44,731 bases of DNA. Source: Lachnospiraceae bacterium C7. GTDB taxonomy: Bacteria > Bacillota > Clostridia > Lachnospirales > Lachnospiraceae. The stretch spans positions 1 to 44,731 of the forward strand of contig FOPE01000027.1 in the NCBI GenBank assembly GCA_900113385.1, given 5' to 3'. The notes below the pieces were generated by a model that searched no databases, was not told the origin of the DNA, and saw nothing but the letters and a program-made list of their open reading frames with translations. Below are positions 31,430 through 40,352 of this stretch, piece after piece (position 1 is the stretch's first letter; the number at the start of each line of letters is the position of its first letter). The position numbers were made by a program, and so were the translations under genes.

Positions 31430-32359
31430 ATGAGTAGTAAAAATGAATTATTAAATCGTATCAACGCTTCGTATAGCAGTATGAGCAAAGGTCAAAAACT
31501 ACTAGCAGCATATATAACAGATAATTATGATAAAGCAGTCTTTTTGACAGCAGCCAAATTAGGCGAAGTAGTAGGCGTATCAGAGTCTACAGTTGTTAGG
31601 TTCGCAACACATCTTGGATATAAAGGATATCCAGAGTTTCAATCATCATTGGAGGAGTTAGTTAGAAATAAACTTAACTCAATTCAGCGAATGGAAGTTA
31701 CATATGGAAGGATTAGCCAATCTGAGATATTAGAGACAGTATTACAATCTGATGCAGATAAAATAAAAAGTACTTTAGATAAAATTGATCATGAGGCCTT
31801 TGAATTAGCTGTAGATACTATTTTAGGAGCTAAAAATATATATATTGTTGGGATAAGAAGTTGTGCCCCTTTAGCAAGTTTTTTAGCTTTCTATTTAAAT
31901 CTTATGATAGATAATGTTCATCTTCTTCAGACAAGTAGTTCTAGTGAATTGTTTGAGCAGATGGTACGTATTAATGATAAAGATGTAATTATAGGTATAA
32001 GTTTCCCAAGATATTCTATGAGAACTTTAAAGGCGTTAGAATTTGCAAATAATAGAAACGCTAAGGTGATTACTATAACAGATAGTATTCATTCACCTAT
32101 GAATTTATATTCATCATGTAACTTGATAGCAGATAGCGATATGGCATCAATTGTGGATTCTTTAGTAGCACCACTTAGTGTAATTAATGCGCTTATAGTA
32201 GCGCTTTGCATGAAGAAGCAAAATGAAGTCGCTAAAACACTGACGATGTTAGAAGATATCTGGGATGAATATCAAGTCTATGAGAATGATGAGATAGATT
32301 ATATTGATGATTCAGTTAAATTAAGATATGCAAAATTAGGAGATATAAAGAATGAGTAA
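31430..32359 (+). CDS. RpiR/MurR-family transcriptional regulator
   Basis: 309 aa. The N-terminal 80 residues are an RpiR-type helix-turn-helix (TAAKLGEVVGVSESTVVRFATHLGYKGYPEFQ is the signature region, about 42-72). Residues about 120-260 are a SIS sugar-phosphate-binding domain (ILGAKNIYIVGIRSCAPLA, GISFPRYSMRTL). Such proteins sense phosphorylated sugars. A TATAAT box at 31379-31384 lies upstream but no good -35. It overlaps the next gene by 8 nt, so the pair is cotranscribed; the genes it controls are not evident from context. Confidence 0.88.
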   Translation: MSSKNELLNRINASYSSMSKGQKLLAAYITDNYDKAVFLTAAKLGEVVGVSESTVVRFATHLGYKGYPEFQSSLEELVRNKLNSIQRMEVTYGRISQSEILETVLQSDADKIKSTLDKIDHEAFELAVDTILGAKNIYIVGIRSCAPLASFLAFYLNLMIDNVHLLQTSSSSELFEQMVRINDKDVIIGISFPRYSMRTLKALEFANNRNAKVITITDSIHSPMNLYSSCNLIADSDMASIVDSLVAPLSVINALIVALCMKKQNEVAKTLTMLEDIWDEYQVYENDEIDYIDDSVKLRYAKLGDIKNE

Positions 32360-33611
32360 AGTACTTGTAATTGGTGGTGGACCAGCAGGTATGTTTGCTG
32401 CATATTTTGCAGCATCTAATGGAAACGAAGTTATTCTTCTTGAAAAGAATGAAAAGTTAGGAAAAAAATTATATATAACAGGAAAAGGACGCTGTAATGT
32501 TACAAATGCAAGTGATATGGATGTTGTTTTTTCAAATGTAGTAACAAACAGTAAGTTTTTATACAGCGCTTTTAACTCATATGATAATAAAATGGTATAT
32601 GATTTCTTTGAAGATCATAAAGTGCCACTTAAAGTAGAACGAGGAAATAGAGTTTTCCCAGTATCTGATCATTCTTCAGATGTTATTTCAGGTTTACAAA
32701 GAGCTTTAAAAGAGGTAAATGTTGACGTCAGACTTCATACAGAGGTCAAAGAACTTTTATATGAAGGATACATTCCTACCGAAAAAAAAGAGAAGTTTGA
32801 CAAGAAGATTACAGGCGTAAAACTTACAAATGGTCAAGAAATAAAAGCAGATCGTGTTGTGGTTGCGACTGGAGGATTTTCTTATCAGACAACTGGTTCT
32901 ACAGGCGATGGATATAGATTTGCAAAAGATTTAGGACATAAGTTCGTAGAAGTTTCTCCAGGACTTGTCCCTTTTGAAATTAAAGAAGAATGGGTCAAAG
33001 AACTTCAAGGATTATCCTTAAAGAATGTTTCAATAGAAGTTCATTCTGCAAAGAAAAAATTGTATGATGACTTTGGAGAGATGTTATTTACGCATTTTGG
33101 CGTAAGTGGTCCTATGATTTTGTCGGCAAGTGCCCGCATTAGACCAAAAGAGTTTGAAAAAGAACTAAAATTATACATAGACTTGAAACCTGCACTTGAT
33201 GAAAATGCTTTAGACAAAAGAATTTTAAGAGAATTTGAAGCAGGTATTAACAAACAATTTAAAAATGTATTAGGAAAATTGTTTCCAACTAAATTGATAC
33301 CCGTAATGATTAAGTTATCGCCTATTCCGGCCGATAAAAAGGTAAATGATGTGTCAAAAGAAGAACGTAAAGAATTTGTTAAATTAATTAAAAATCTTCC
33401 AATGACAATTATCGGTAAGAGAAGCTTTAAAGAGGCAATAATTACAAAAGGCGGTGTATCTGTAAAAAGCGTTAATCCATCCACTATGGAATCTAAAATT
33501 TGTAAAGACCTATTCTTCTGTGGAGAAGTATTAGATTTAGATGCTGTTACAGGCGGATATAATTTACAAATTGCGTGGTCAACAGGATATTTGGCAGGGA
33601 TTTCATGCTAA
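32352..33611 (+). CDS. FAD-dependent oxidoreductase of the HI0933/BaiN family
   Basis: 419-aa flavoprotein. The dinucleotide-binding motif VIGGGPAGMFAAYFAAS is at the N-terminus; GKGRCNVTN, VVATGGFSYQTTGSTGDG and the C-terminal CGEVLDLDAVTGGYNLQIAWSTGY are the family hallmarks. BaiN members have been linked to reduction of bile-acid intermediates, but most are widespread housekeeping proteins with unknown substrates, so no specific reaction is claimed. Overlaps the RpiR-type gene and lies 83 nt before cmk. Confidence 0.88.
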   Translation: MSKVLVIGGGPAGMFAAYFAASNGNEVILLEKNEKLGKKLYITGKGRCNVTNASDMDVVFSNVVTNSKFLYSAFNSYDNKMVYDFFEDHKVPLKVERGNRVFPVSDHSSDVISGLQRALKEVNVDVRLHTEVKELLYEGYIPTEKKEKFDKKITGVKLTNGQEIKADRVVVATGGFSYQTTGSTGDGYRFAKDLGHKFVEVSPGLVPFEIKEEWVKELQGLSLKNVSIEVHSAKKKLYDDFGEMLFTHFGVSGPMILSASARIRPKEFEKELKLYIDLKPALDENALDKRILREFEAGINKQFKNVLGKLFPTKLIPVMIKLSPIPADKKVNDVSKEERKEFVKLIKNLPMTIIGKRSFKEAIITKGGVSVKSVNPSTMESKICKDLFFCGEVLDLDAVTGGYNLQIAWSTGYLAGISC

Positions 33612-33694
33612 AGTTTCCAATTATATTGTTGTATTTCTACGATGTTATGACAAAGTAGTGAGGATTTATTATAAAGAAAACGAGGATACATAAG

Positions 33695-34366
33695 ATGAGT
33701 GTAAATATTGCAATTGATGGACCAGCAGGTGCTGGAAAGAGTACAATTGCTAAACGTTTAGCCAGTGAACTCGGTTATATTTATATCGACACAGGCGCAA
33801 TGTATAGAGCAATGGCTTATTATTTTTTGAAAAATGGTATTGATTCAAAAGATGAGGAGGCAATTAAGCAGTCTTGTCCAAAGATTGATATTACAATTAA
33901 ACACATAGATGGAGAGCAAGTTGTTATCCTTAATGGAGACAACGTTAATGGAGTTATCAGAAAAGAAGAAGTGGGAAAAATGGCTTCAGCAACAAGTATT
34001 TATCCTGCTGTTAGAACTAAATTGGTTGAACTTCAGAGACAGTTAGCAAGCCAAGAAAGTGTTATAATGGATGGTAGAGACATTGGTACAGTGGTATTAC
34101 CTGATGCTGATGTGAAAATATATTTGACAGCAAGTTCAAGAACAAGAGCACAGCGCCGATTTGACCAATTAAGTCAAAAAGGTGTAGAATGTGATATTGA
34201 GGTAATAGAAAAAGATATTATTGCTCGTGATGAGCAAGATATGAATAGAAAAGTGTCACCTCTAAGACAAGCTGAAGATGCTGTACTATTAGATTCATCG
34301 AATCTTGACATTGATGGTGTTGTATCTGCAATGAAAGATATTATCAATGATAAGATAAATAAATAA
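33695..34366 (+). CDS. cmk: Cytidylate kinase
   Basis: Phosphorylates CMP and dCMP. The 223-aa protein has the P-loop DGPAGAGKSTIAK, the YIDTGAMYRAM signature, the CMP-binding insert, and DGRDIGTVVLPDADVKIYL with a lid rich in Arg. Ribosome binding site GAGGA. It heads the cmk-ispH-rpsA group that is conserved in Clostridia. Confidence 0.96.
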   Translation: MSVNIAIDGPAGAGKSTIAKRLASELGYIYIDTGAMYRAMAYYFLKNGIDSKDEEAIKQSCPKIDITIKHIDGEQVVILNGDNVNGVIRKEEVGKMASATSIYPAVRTKLVELQRQLASQESVIMDGRDIGTVVLPDADVKIYLTASSRTRAQRRFDQLSQKGVECDIEVIEKDIIARDEQDMNRKVSPLRQAEDAVLLDSSNLDIDGVVSAMKDIINDKINK

Positions 34367-34376
34367 GGAGTGTATT

Positions 34377-35231
34377 ATGCAAGTAACATTAGCAAAAAGT
34401 GCTGGATTTTGTTTTGGTGTAACAAGAGCGGTAGATCTTGTATATCATCAGATTAAGGATAATGAAGGCCCAATATACACTTATGGTCCTATTATTCACA
34501 ACGAAGAAGTTGTAAAGGACTTAGAAAGTAAAGGAGTTCAGGTTGTAAATGACTTATCTGAACTTAAAAAATTAAAAAAGGGTACAATTATCGTTAGAAG
34601 CCACGGCATTAGCGAAAAAGAGTACCAATTAATAAAAGAAAACGGCTTCCAAATTGTAGATGCTACATGCCCATTTGTATTGAAAATCCACAAACTAGTT
34701 GAACAATACAGTAAAAAGGGGTATTATGTAATTATAATTGGAAACCAAGCTCATCCGGAAGTACAAGGTATTTGTGGATGGGTAAGCGGTAAAAATGTTT
34801 CAGTCATGAATAGCCTTGAAGAAGCCCAAAAATTTCAACTAGAGTCAGATATGCCAGTATGTATAGTGTCTCAAACAACCTTTAATCTTAATAAATTTAA
34901 AGATATGGTTGAAATTCTTCAGAAAAAAGGTTATGATATAATTGTTTTAAATACAATCTGTAGTGCGACTGAGGAACGACAGACAGAAGCAAGAGAACTT
35001 GCAAAGAAGTTGGATGCCATGATTGTTATTGGTGGAAAGAACAGTTCGAATACACAGAAGTTATTTGAAATATGTAAAAATGAATGTGCAAATACTTACT
35101 ATATACAAACGAGTGACGATATGGATTATACGAAGTTGAAATCCGTCAATAACGTAGGTATTACCGCAGGGGCATCAACCCCAAAGAATATTATTGAGGA
35201 GGTTTCAAAGAATGTCAGAAATGAGCTTTGA
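34377..35231 (+). CDS. ispH: 4-hydroxy-3-methylbut-2-enyl diphosphate reductase
   Basis: Last enzyme of the MEP isoprenoid pathway; a [4Fe-4S] protein producing IPP and DMAPP. The three cluster cysteines are visible: C12 in AKSAGFCFGV, the Cys of DATCPFV near residue 99, and the Cys of NTICSAT near residue 197. HNEEV and the C-terminal VGITAGASTPKNIIEEV are typical. The 284-aa length is normal. Its end overlaps rpsA by 20 nt, and the rpsA ribosome binding site lies inside its last codons. In some clostridia the two are fused into one protein; here they are separate. Confidence 0.95.
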   Translation: MQVTLAKSAGFCFGVTRAVDLVYHQIKDNEGPIYTYGPIIHNEEVVKDLESKGVQVVNDLSELKKLKKGTIIVRSHGISEKEYQLIKENGFQIVDATCPFVLKIHKLVEQYSKKGYYVIIIGNQAHPEVQGICGWVSGKNVSVMNSLEEAQKFQLESDMPVCIVSQTTFNLNKFKDMVEILQKKGYDIIVLNTICSATEERQTEARELAKKLDAMIVIGGKNSSNTQKLFEICKNECANTYYIQTSDDMDYTKLKSVNNVGITAGASTPKNIIEEVSKNVRNEL

Positions 35232-36285
35232 ACAAATGTTAGAAGAATCAATTAAAACTATCAGAAATGGAGAAGTGGTCGAGGGTACCGTTATTGACGT
35301 TAAACCAGAAGAAATCGTATTAAATATCGGCTATAAAGCAGACGGAATCATTACACGTAACGAATACACAAATGAACCAAATGTTGACTTGACCACAGTT
35401 GTTAAAGTTGGCGACGAAATGGAAGCAAAAGTCGTTAAAATCAACGATGGTGAAGGTCAAGTACTTTTATCATACAAACGTCTTGCAGCAGAAAAAGGCA
35501 GCGAGCGCTTAAAAGAAGCTTTCGAGAACGAAGAAGTATTAACAGCAAAAGTTAGCCAGGTACTTAATGGCGGAGTTTGCGTTAACGTTGATGAAACAAG
35601 AGTATTTATCCCAGCTAGCTTAGTTTCAGATACATACGAGAAAGACTTAAATAAATTCAAAGATCAGGAAATTAAATTCGTTATTACAGAATTTGATCCT
35701 AGACACAGAAGAATTATTGGTAACAGAAAGAAATTATTAGTTGCTAAAAAAGCAGAATTACAGAAGGAATTATTAGACAAACTTGCTGTAGGTGATGTAA
35801 TCGAAGGAACAGTTAAAAATGTTACAGATTTCGGTGCATTTATCGATTTAGGCGGAGTTGATGGTTTACTTCACATCTCAGAGATGTCATGGGGTAGAGT
35901 AGAGAATCCTAAGAAAATCTTCAAAGTAGGCGATTCAGTTAAAGTATTCGTTAAAGACATTAACGGAACTAAGATTGCTTTAAGTAAGAAATTTGAAGAT
36001 GAGAATCCTTGGAAAGACGCTGATCAGAAATTCGCAGTTGGTACAGTAATTAGCGGAAAAGTTGCTAGAATGACAGATTTCGGTGCTTTCGTTGAAATCG
36101 CACCAGGTGTAGATGCATTATTACATGTATCACAGATTTCTAAAGATCATGTTGAAAAACCAGCAGACGTTCTTTCAGTAGGACAAGAAATTGAAGCTAA
36201 GATTGTAGACTTTAATGAAGCAGACCACAAGATAAGCTTAAGTGTAAAAGCTCTTTTAGATGATTCTGAAGATACAGAAGAATAA
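35212..36285 (+). CDS. rpsA: 30S ribosomal protein S1 homologue (four S1 domains)
   Basis: 357 aa. Four S1 RNA-binding domains follow each other: GEVVEGTVIDVKPEEIVLNIGY (from residue about 16), a second divergent one (about 100-180), GDVIEGTVKNVTDFGAFIDLGG (about 197-265) and GTVISGKVARMTDFGAFVEI (about 280-350). Proteobacterial S1 has six; four is usual in Firmicutes, where its part in translation is less certain. The start is ATG 35212: GAGGAGG (35196-35202) is 9 nt upstream, and the longer frame from 35194 would run through this site. Translationally coupled to ispH. Confidence 0.92.
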   Translation: MSEMSFEQMLEESIKTIRNGEVVEGTVIDVKPEEIVLNIGYKADGIITRNEYTNEPNVDLTTVVKVGDEMEAKVVKINDGEGQVLLSYKRLAAEKGSERLKEAFENEEVLTAKVSQVLNGGVCVNVDETRVFIPASLVSDTYEKDLNKFKDQEIKFVITEFDPRHRRIIGNRKKLLVAKKAELQKELLDKLAVGDVIEGTVKNVTDFGAFIDLGGVDGLLHISEMSWGRVENPKKIFKVGDSVKVFVKDINGTKIALSKKFEDENPWKDADQKFAVGTVISGKVARMTDFGAFVEIAPGVDALLHVSQISKDHVEKPADVLSVGQEIEAKIVDFNEADHKISLSVKALLDDSEDTEE

Positions 36286-36379
36286 TTAAAAGAAAAACGC
36301 TTTTTAAAGTTGAATCTAGTTAGTCGATTAGCGATTAAATCGACGAATAAATTAAAATAATTAAAAAACATCAAACACG

Positions 36380-36412
36380 AAAAAGAGTGCAACGTAATGT
36401 TGCACTCTTTTT
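36380..36412. terminator. rpsA terminator
   Basis: A perfect 14-bp stem (36380-36393 with 36399-36412) encloses the loop GTAAT; the 3' arm ends in five T. An A run on the other side makes it potentially bidirectional. Confidence 0.9.
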
Positions 36413-36469
36413 CAATAATTAATTTATCTATTTAATAAAATCTTAAGAAATCAATTGTTATGAGTTTAC

Positions 36470-36496
36470 TCAAGTTGTTGGATTTTAGCCCGATAT
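36470..36496 (+). promoter_or_regulatory. Sigma-28 (SigD/FliA)-type promoter in front of cheR
   Basis: TCAAGTTG (36470-36477), an 11-nt spacer, then CCCGATAT (36489-36496). The flagellar/chemotaxis sigma factor consensus is TAAAGTTT, 11 nt, GCCGATAA (GCCGATAT in Bacillus). Matches are six of eight and seven of eight with exact spacing. The leader would be about 40 nt. Confidence 0.7.
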
Positions 36497-36544
36497 ATTT
36501 ATTAAGATTAGTAGCAAGATTTTTTCTTAAGGAGGCTTCTCAGT

Positions 36545-37315
36545 ATGTTGGATAATTATGAAAAATTTAAAAAAGACATTTTAAACATGACGAAGATAGA
36601 CTTGAATTGTTATAAAGAGAAACAAATGAGAAGACGTATTAATACGTTGATTACAAAAAATAAACTTCAAGATTATGATGGGTACGTTGATCTTATAAAA
36701 AAAGATAAAGAAAAGTTTGAAGAATTTGTAAATTTCTTAACCATTAATGTGTCTGAATTTTATAGAAATCCAGAACAATGGAAATTGTTAGATAAAGATA
36801 TTTTCCCAAAATTAGTTGAAGGTAAACGTCAAGTAAAGATATGGAGTGCAGCGTGTTCTACAGGAGATGAGCCTTATTCGTTAGCTATGGCATTATCAAA
36901 ACATATTGATTTAAATGGCATAAAAATAATTGCAACAGATATTGATAAGCAAGTGCTTTCACAGGCAAAGGTTGGATTGTATAACAAAAAAAGTATATCT
37001 GGTGTACCAGATGATATGAAGAAAAAATATTTAAAACAAGTAGGAGCTTCATATCAAGTTGCAGATGAGATAAAAAAATGTGTGCAATTCAAAGAACATA
37101 ATTTATTAAAAGATCCATATCCAACAGATTGCGACATGATAGTATGTCGAAATGTTGTAATTTATTTTACAGATGAAGCAAAAGATGAAATTTATAAGAA
37201 GTTCTATAAATCAATAAAACCAGGTGGATATTTATTCATCGGAAGTACTGAACAGATTATGAATTATAAGGAAATGGGATATATAAGACATAGTTCGTTT
37301 TTCTTTGAGAGATAA
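36545..37315 (+). CDS. cheR: Chemotaxis protein methyltransferase CheR
   Basis: Methylates glutamates of chemoreceptors using S-adenosylmethionine. The 256-aa protein has the N-terminal CheR helical domain (ERRIN-like KQMRRRINTLITKNKL), TINVSEFYRNPEQW, the SAM-binding IWSAACSTGDEPYSLAM, and the CRNVVIYF catalytic-domain block. No TPR extension or CheB fusion. It is alone, not in a che operon, with a sigma-28-like promoter in front and a hairpin behind, so it should be expressed with the flagellar regulon. Ribosome binding site AAGGAGG. Confidence 0.95.
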   Translation: MLDNYEKFKKDILNMTKIDLNCYKEKQMRRRINTLITKNKLQDYDGYVDLIKKDKEKFEEFVNFLTINVSEFYRNPEQWKLLDKDIFPKLVEGKRQVKIWSAACSTGDEPYSLAMALSKHIDLNGIKIIATDIDKQVLSQAKVGLYNKKSISGVPDDMKKKYLKQVGASYQVADEIKKCVQFKEHNLLKDPYPTDCDMIVCRNVVIYFTDEAKDEIYKKFYKSIKPGGYLFIGSTEQIMNYKEMGYIRHSSFFFER

Positions 37316-37399
37316 AAGATTATTTTGAAAATGAAGAGATGAATTTTTAGAAGAGAATATTATGATACTAGTACTTTGGTATCGTAATTACATATAAAT

Positions 37400-37427
37400 G
37401 GGCTTAGCTTTTTAGGCTAAGCCCTTT
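37400..37427. terminator. Hairpin between cheR and the convergent gene
   Basis: GGGCTTAGC (37400-37408) pairs with GCTAAGCCC (37416-37424); the loop holds five T and a short T stretch follows. Likely shared by both converging genes. Confidence 0.65.
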
Positions 37428-37465
37428 AAAATGTCAAGATAAAATAAAGCCAATCAAAACTAATC

Positions 37466-38614
37466 TTAATTACTATTAAGTTGTAAACTAATGATGTATT
37501 TTAAATATTCTAATACTTTTTCGTCACTTTCTAAAAAGTCAGGTGTGCAAAGAAAGTATGAAATTTTATTTTTATAATCAAGTTTGAACTGCGGTTCAAT
37601 AAATTCTGAATATTGAGGAAGAAAAACAGAGGCTTTTTTAGTATAACAATTACTAGCAGTAGCTTGAGTTCGATAATCCTTATCTATGTAGGTTGACAAA
37701 CTTTTGTGTATAGCATAATCCTCAGCTGGTAGATAATAGTAATTTTTATAATCCTTATAAAAATGCTTAAGTATTCCGCAAAATAGGGGAATACGTATAA
37801 TTGTTTGATCGCAACCAAGTTTAAAGTATATACCTTCTGTGTTAGGAGAAGCGAAAGATAAAGGTTTTGGCACTTTAAATAAATTATTTAAAGTAAACAA
37901 AAGCTCGATTTTATCTTCACCGTTAATATCTTTAAAAACATTTTGCTGAATTTTGTTTAAGGAGACATTTCCTTTAAAAAATAGCAAATAGCTTAAAATA
38001 GATAACAGTTTAAATAATCCTAAAACGTCATCATGATTGTGTAGTAGTAGCAAATCTAAGGCTTCTTGGGTAGGCTTTTCAACATAATTTTTGTAAATTT
38101 GAATTAAATCCCCACCACTGTATAAATCATCTCGGTCTATTCCTAAAAATTTTTCTATAGTTTTTTGCTTGTAATTTTCAAGTTGAAATATTTTCTTCTC
38201 CTTAAAAATTATTTTATAAATGTCTATGGATTTACAGTTGTCTAAAAAATTCATTTCAAAAGCAAGATCTAATTGAGAACATTTCTTTTTTAAAAAATTC
38301 ATGTCAAAGGCTTCGCCGTTAAAACTTATTAGGTTAGTCATAGCACTGTTTGATGAAAGTATTTTTACAAATTCTTTAATTAAGTTTGCTTCATCTGAAG
38401 GAGTTTCTGCAAAAAGTTGCTCAATAATAAGCGTATCCTTAACTCTATGGGCAAAACCAATTAGATATAAAGAAGAATAGTTTGCTGAAAATCCAGTTGT
38501 TTCAATGTCATAAAGAAAAGAGCCATCTATAAAAAATTTATCTAAAAGTTCAAAATTAAGGGATGGTGTTAATAAACCCTCAAGAATATTTATTTCTTCT
38601 CTTATGTGTTTCAT
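37466..38614 (-). CDS. Ribonuclease H-like domain protein (YprB-type, predicted exonuclease)
   Basis: 382 aa. The N-terminal half contains a DnaQ-like fold: DIETTGFS gives the D-x-E metal pair, SFNGEAFDMNFL the second Asp, and HNHDDVLGL the final conserved H-x(3)-D region. This matches the YprB RNase H-like group. The C-terminal third has no motif I know. Bacillus YprB lies beside the helicase YprA; here the gene stands alone and converges on cheR. Nucleic-acid target unknown. Ribosome binding site AGGAGG on the minus strand just before the ATG. Confidence 0.82.
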   Translation of the reverse strand: MKHIREEINILEGLLTPSLNFELLDKFFIDGSFLYDIETTGFSANYSSLYLIGFAHRVKDTLIIEQLFAETPSDEANLIKEFVKILSSNSAMTNLISFNGEAFDMNFLKKKCSQLDLAFEMNFLDNCKSIDIYKIIFKEKKIFQLENYKQKTIEKFLGIDRDDLYSGGDLIQIYKNYVEKPTQEALDLLLLHNHDDVLGLFKLLSILSYLLFFKGNVSLNKIQQNVFKDINGEDKIELLFTLNNLFKVPKPLSFASPNTEGIYFKLGCDQTIIRIPLFCGILKHFYKDYKNYYYLPAEDYAIHKSLSTYIDKDYRTQATASNCYTKKASVFLPQYSEFIEPQFKLDYKNKISYFLCTPDFLESDEKVLEYLKYIISLQLNSN

Positions 38615-38837
38615 AAATCCTCCTAGGAAAGTCTGTATTGCGTAAAAATAAAATGTACTCCAAATGCACGTAGTAAGTGCTTTATGTATAACTATAAGTT
38701 AAATATCATATAGATAAGTATACTACAAAATTATGGTAAAATGTTTGTTGTATATAACTAAAAAAATAACTTGTTTATAAATCAAACTTAGGAAAAACAA
38801 TGAAAATAAAGTATCTAAAAAAAAACAATTTATGATG

Positions 38838-38865
38838 TTTCAACAAAAAACAGTTGTGTTATAAT
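38838..38865 (+). promoter_or_regulatory. Probable promoter of the rnf operon
   Basis: TTTCAA (38838-38843), 16-nt spacer, perfect TATAAT (38860-38865). This leaves a leader of about 125 nt. The whole 380-nt gap (38615-38994) contains no gene; apart from this box it is AT-rich sequence with no clear operator. Confidence 0.5.
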
Positions 38866-38994
38866 AAAATTAACCGCAGATATGTAATGTAGTTTTAATA
38901 AACGAAATTAACATATACGGAAATGGGTCAACAGTTTATACATAAGATTTGACTTAAATGTTTTACAAAATTTCAGGAAAGTGGGGCGGAAAAG

Positions 38995-40317
38995 ATGAGT
39001 TCAAATACATTTAAAGGTGGAATTCATCCATATGAAGGTAAAGAACTTGCTAAAGATTCACCAATCAAAGAAGTTCTACCCAAAGGAGAACTTGTATTTC
39101 CAGTGTCTCAACATATTGGGGCACCAGCAAAACCTATTGTGGCGAAAGGCGATAGTGTTTTAAAGGGTCAGATGATAGCTGAAGCAGGAGGATTTGTTTC
39201 TTCTCCGATTTTTTCATCAGTATCTGGAACTGTAAAAGCAATTGAACCAAGAAGAGTTGCGGTAGGTGATATGGTTAATTCTATTGTTATTGAAAGCGAT
39301 GGAGAATTCAAGGAAATAGAGTATCAACCAGTAGACGATGTTACAAAATTGTCAAAAGAGGAAATTATTGAAAAAGTCAAAATGGCAGGCGTAGTAGGCA
39401 TGGGAGGTGCAGGATTCCCAACACATGTCAAATTATCGCCAAAAGAACCAAACAAAATTGATTACATTATTGCAAACTGTGCAGAATGTGAGCCATATTT
39501 GACAGCAGATTATCGTAGAATGATTGAAAATCCAAAAGAGTTAGTTGAAGGAATGAAAATCATTTTGCAATTATTTGACAATGCAAAAGGCATATTAGGA
39601 ATTGAAGATAATAAGCCAGATGCAATCGAAAAATTAAAAGAGTTAACAGCTGACGAACCAAGGATTGAAGTTTGTCCATTAGTGACAAAGTATCCACAAG
39701 GTGGTGAAAGACAGCTGATTTATGCAGTAACAGGACGAGCAATTAATTCTAAAATGTTGCCAGCAGATGCAGGATGTATAGTAGATAACGTAGAAACAAT
39801 AATCGCTGTATACAATGCTGTAAAACTAGGCAAGCCTGTTATGAAGAGAATTTCTACAGTGACTGGAGACGCAATTCAAAATCCAGGAAATTTCTTGTAC
39901 AGTATCGGTACAAGTTACTCAGAACTTATAGAAGCAGCTGGCGGCTTTAAAACAGAGCCAGAAAAGATTATTTCAGGTGGTCCAATGATGGGCTTTGCTA
40001 TGTTTAGTTTGGAGATACCAACTACAAAGACATCTTCATCAATTTTGTGTTTAGGAAAAGATGTGGTATCAAAGGAAGAAACATTGGCATGTATAAATTG
40101 TGGTAGATGTGTTGAGGCATGTCCAGAACAGCTTATTCCATCTAGATTACATAAGTTTGCAGATACCAAAAGAAGTGCACAGTTTGAGGCATGGCATGGT
40201 TTAGAGTGTATAGAATGCGGAAGTTGTTCTTATGTTTGTCCATCAAAGAGACAAGTTGCACAATCAATTAAAACCATGAAAAAGATGGTATTAGCAGAGA
40301 AACGTAAGAAAAAATAA
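38995..40317 (+). CDS. rnfC: Rnf electron transport complex subunit C
   Basis: Peripheral NADH/NAD+-binding subunit of the Rnf complex (ferredoxin:NAD+ oxidoreductase, ion-pumping). The 440-aa protein has the flavin/NADH-binding Gly-rich GVVGMGGAGFPTHVKL, the SLBB-type domain, and two ferredoxin clusters: CINCGRCVEACP (about residue 366) and CIECGSCSYVCPSK (about 404). RnfC is first in the clostridial order C-D-G-E-A-B, which is exactly found here. The ribosome binding site GTGGGGCGG is poor but no better start exists. Confidence 0.95.
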   Translation: MSSNTFKGGIHPYEGKELAKDSPIKEVLPKGELVFPVSQHIGAPAKPIVAKGDSVLKGQMIAEAGGFVSSPIFSSVSGTVKAIEPRRVAVGDMVNSIVIESDGEFKEIEYQPVDDVTKLSKEEIIEKVKMAGVVGMGGAGFPTHVKLSPKEPNKIDYIIANCAECEPYLTADYRRMIENPKELVEGMKIILQLFDNAKGILGIEDNKPDAIEKLKELTADEPRIEVCPLVTKYPQGGERQLIYAVTGRAINSKMLPADAGCIVDNVETIIAVYNAVKLGKPVMKRISTVTGDAIQNPGNFLYSIGTSYSELIEAAGGFKTEPEKIISGGPMMGFAMFSLEIPTTKTSSSILCLGKDVVSKEETLACINCGRCVEACPEQLIPSRLHKFADTKRSAQFEAWHGLECIECGSCSYVCPSKRQVAQSIKTMKKMVLAEKRKKK

Positions 40318-40352
40318 CATATTTAATAACAAGGAAGAAGAGGTGAATAATC

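Noticed and set aside
38820-38880. Rex (NADH-sensing) operator before the rnf operon
   Set aside because: TTGTG and TTAAC pieces occur near the -10 box but not in the symmetric TTGTTAA-N4-TTAACAA form, so the site is not supported.
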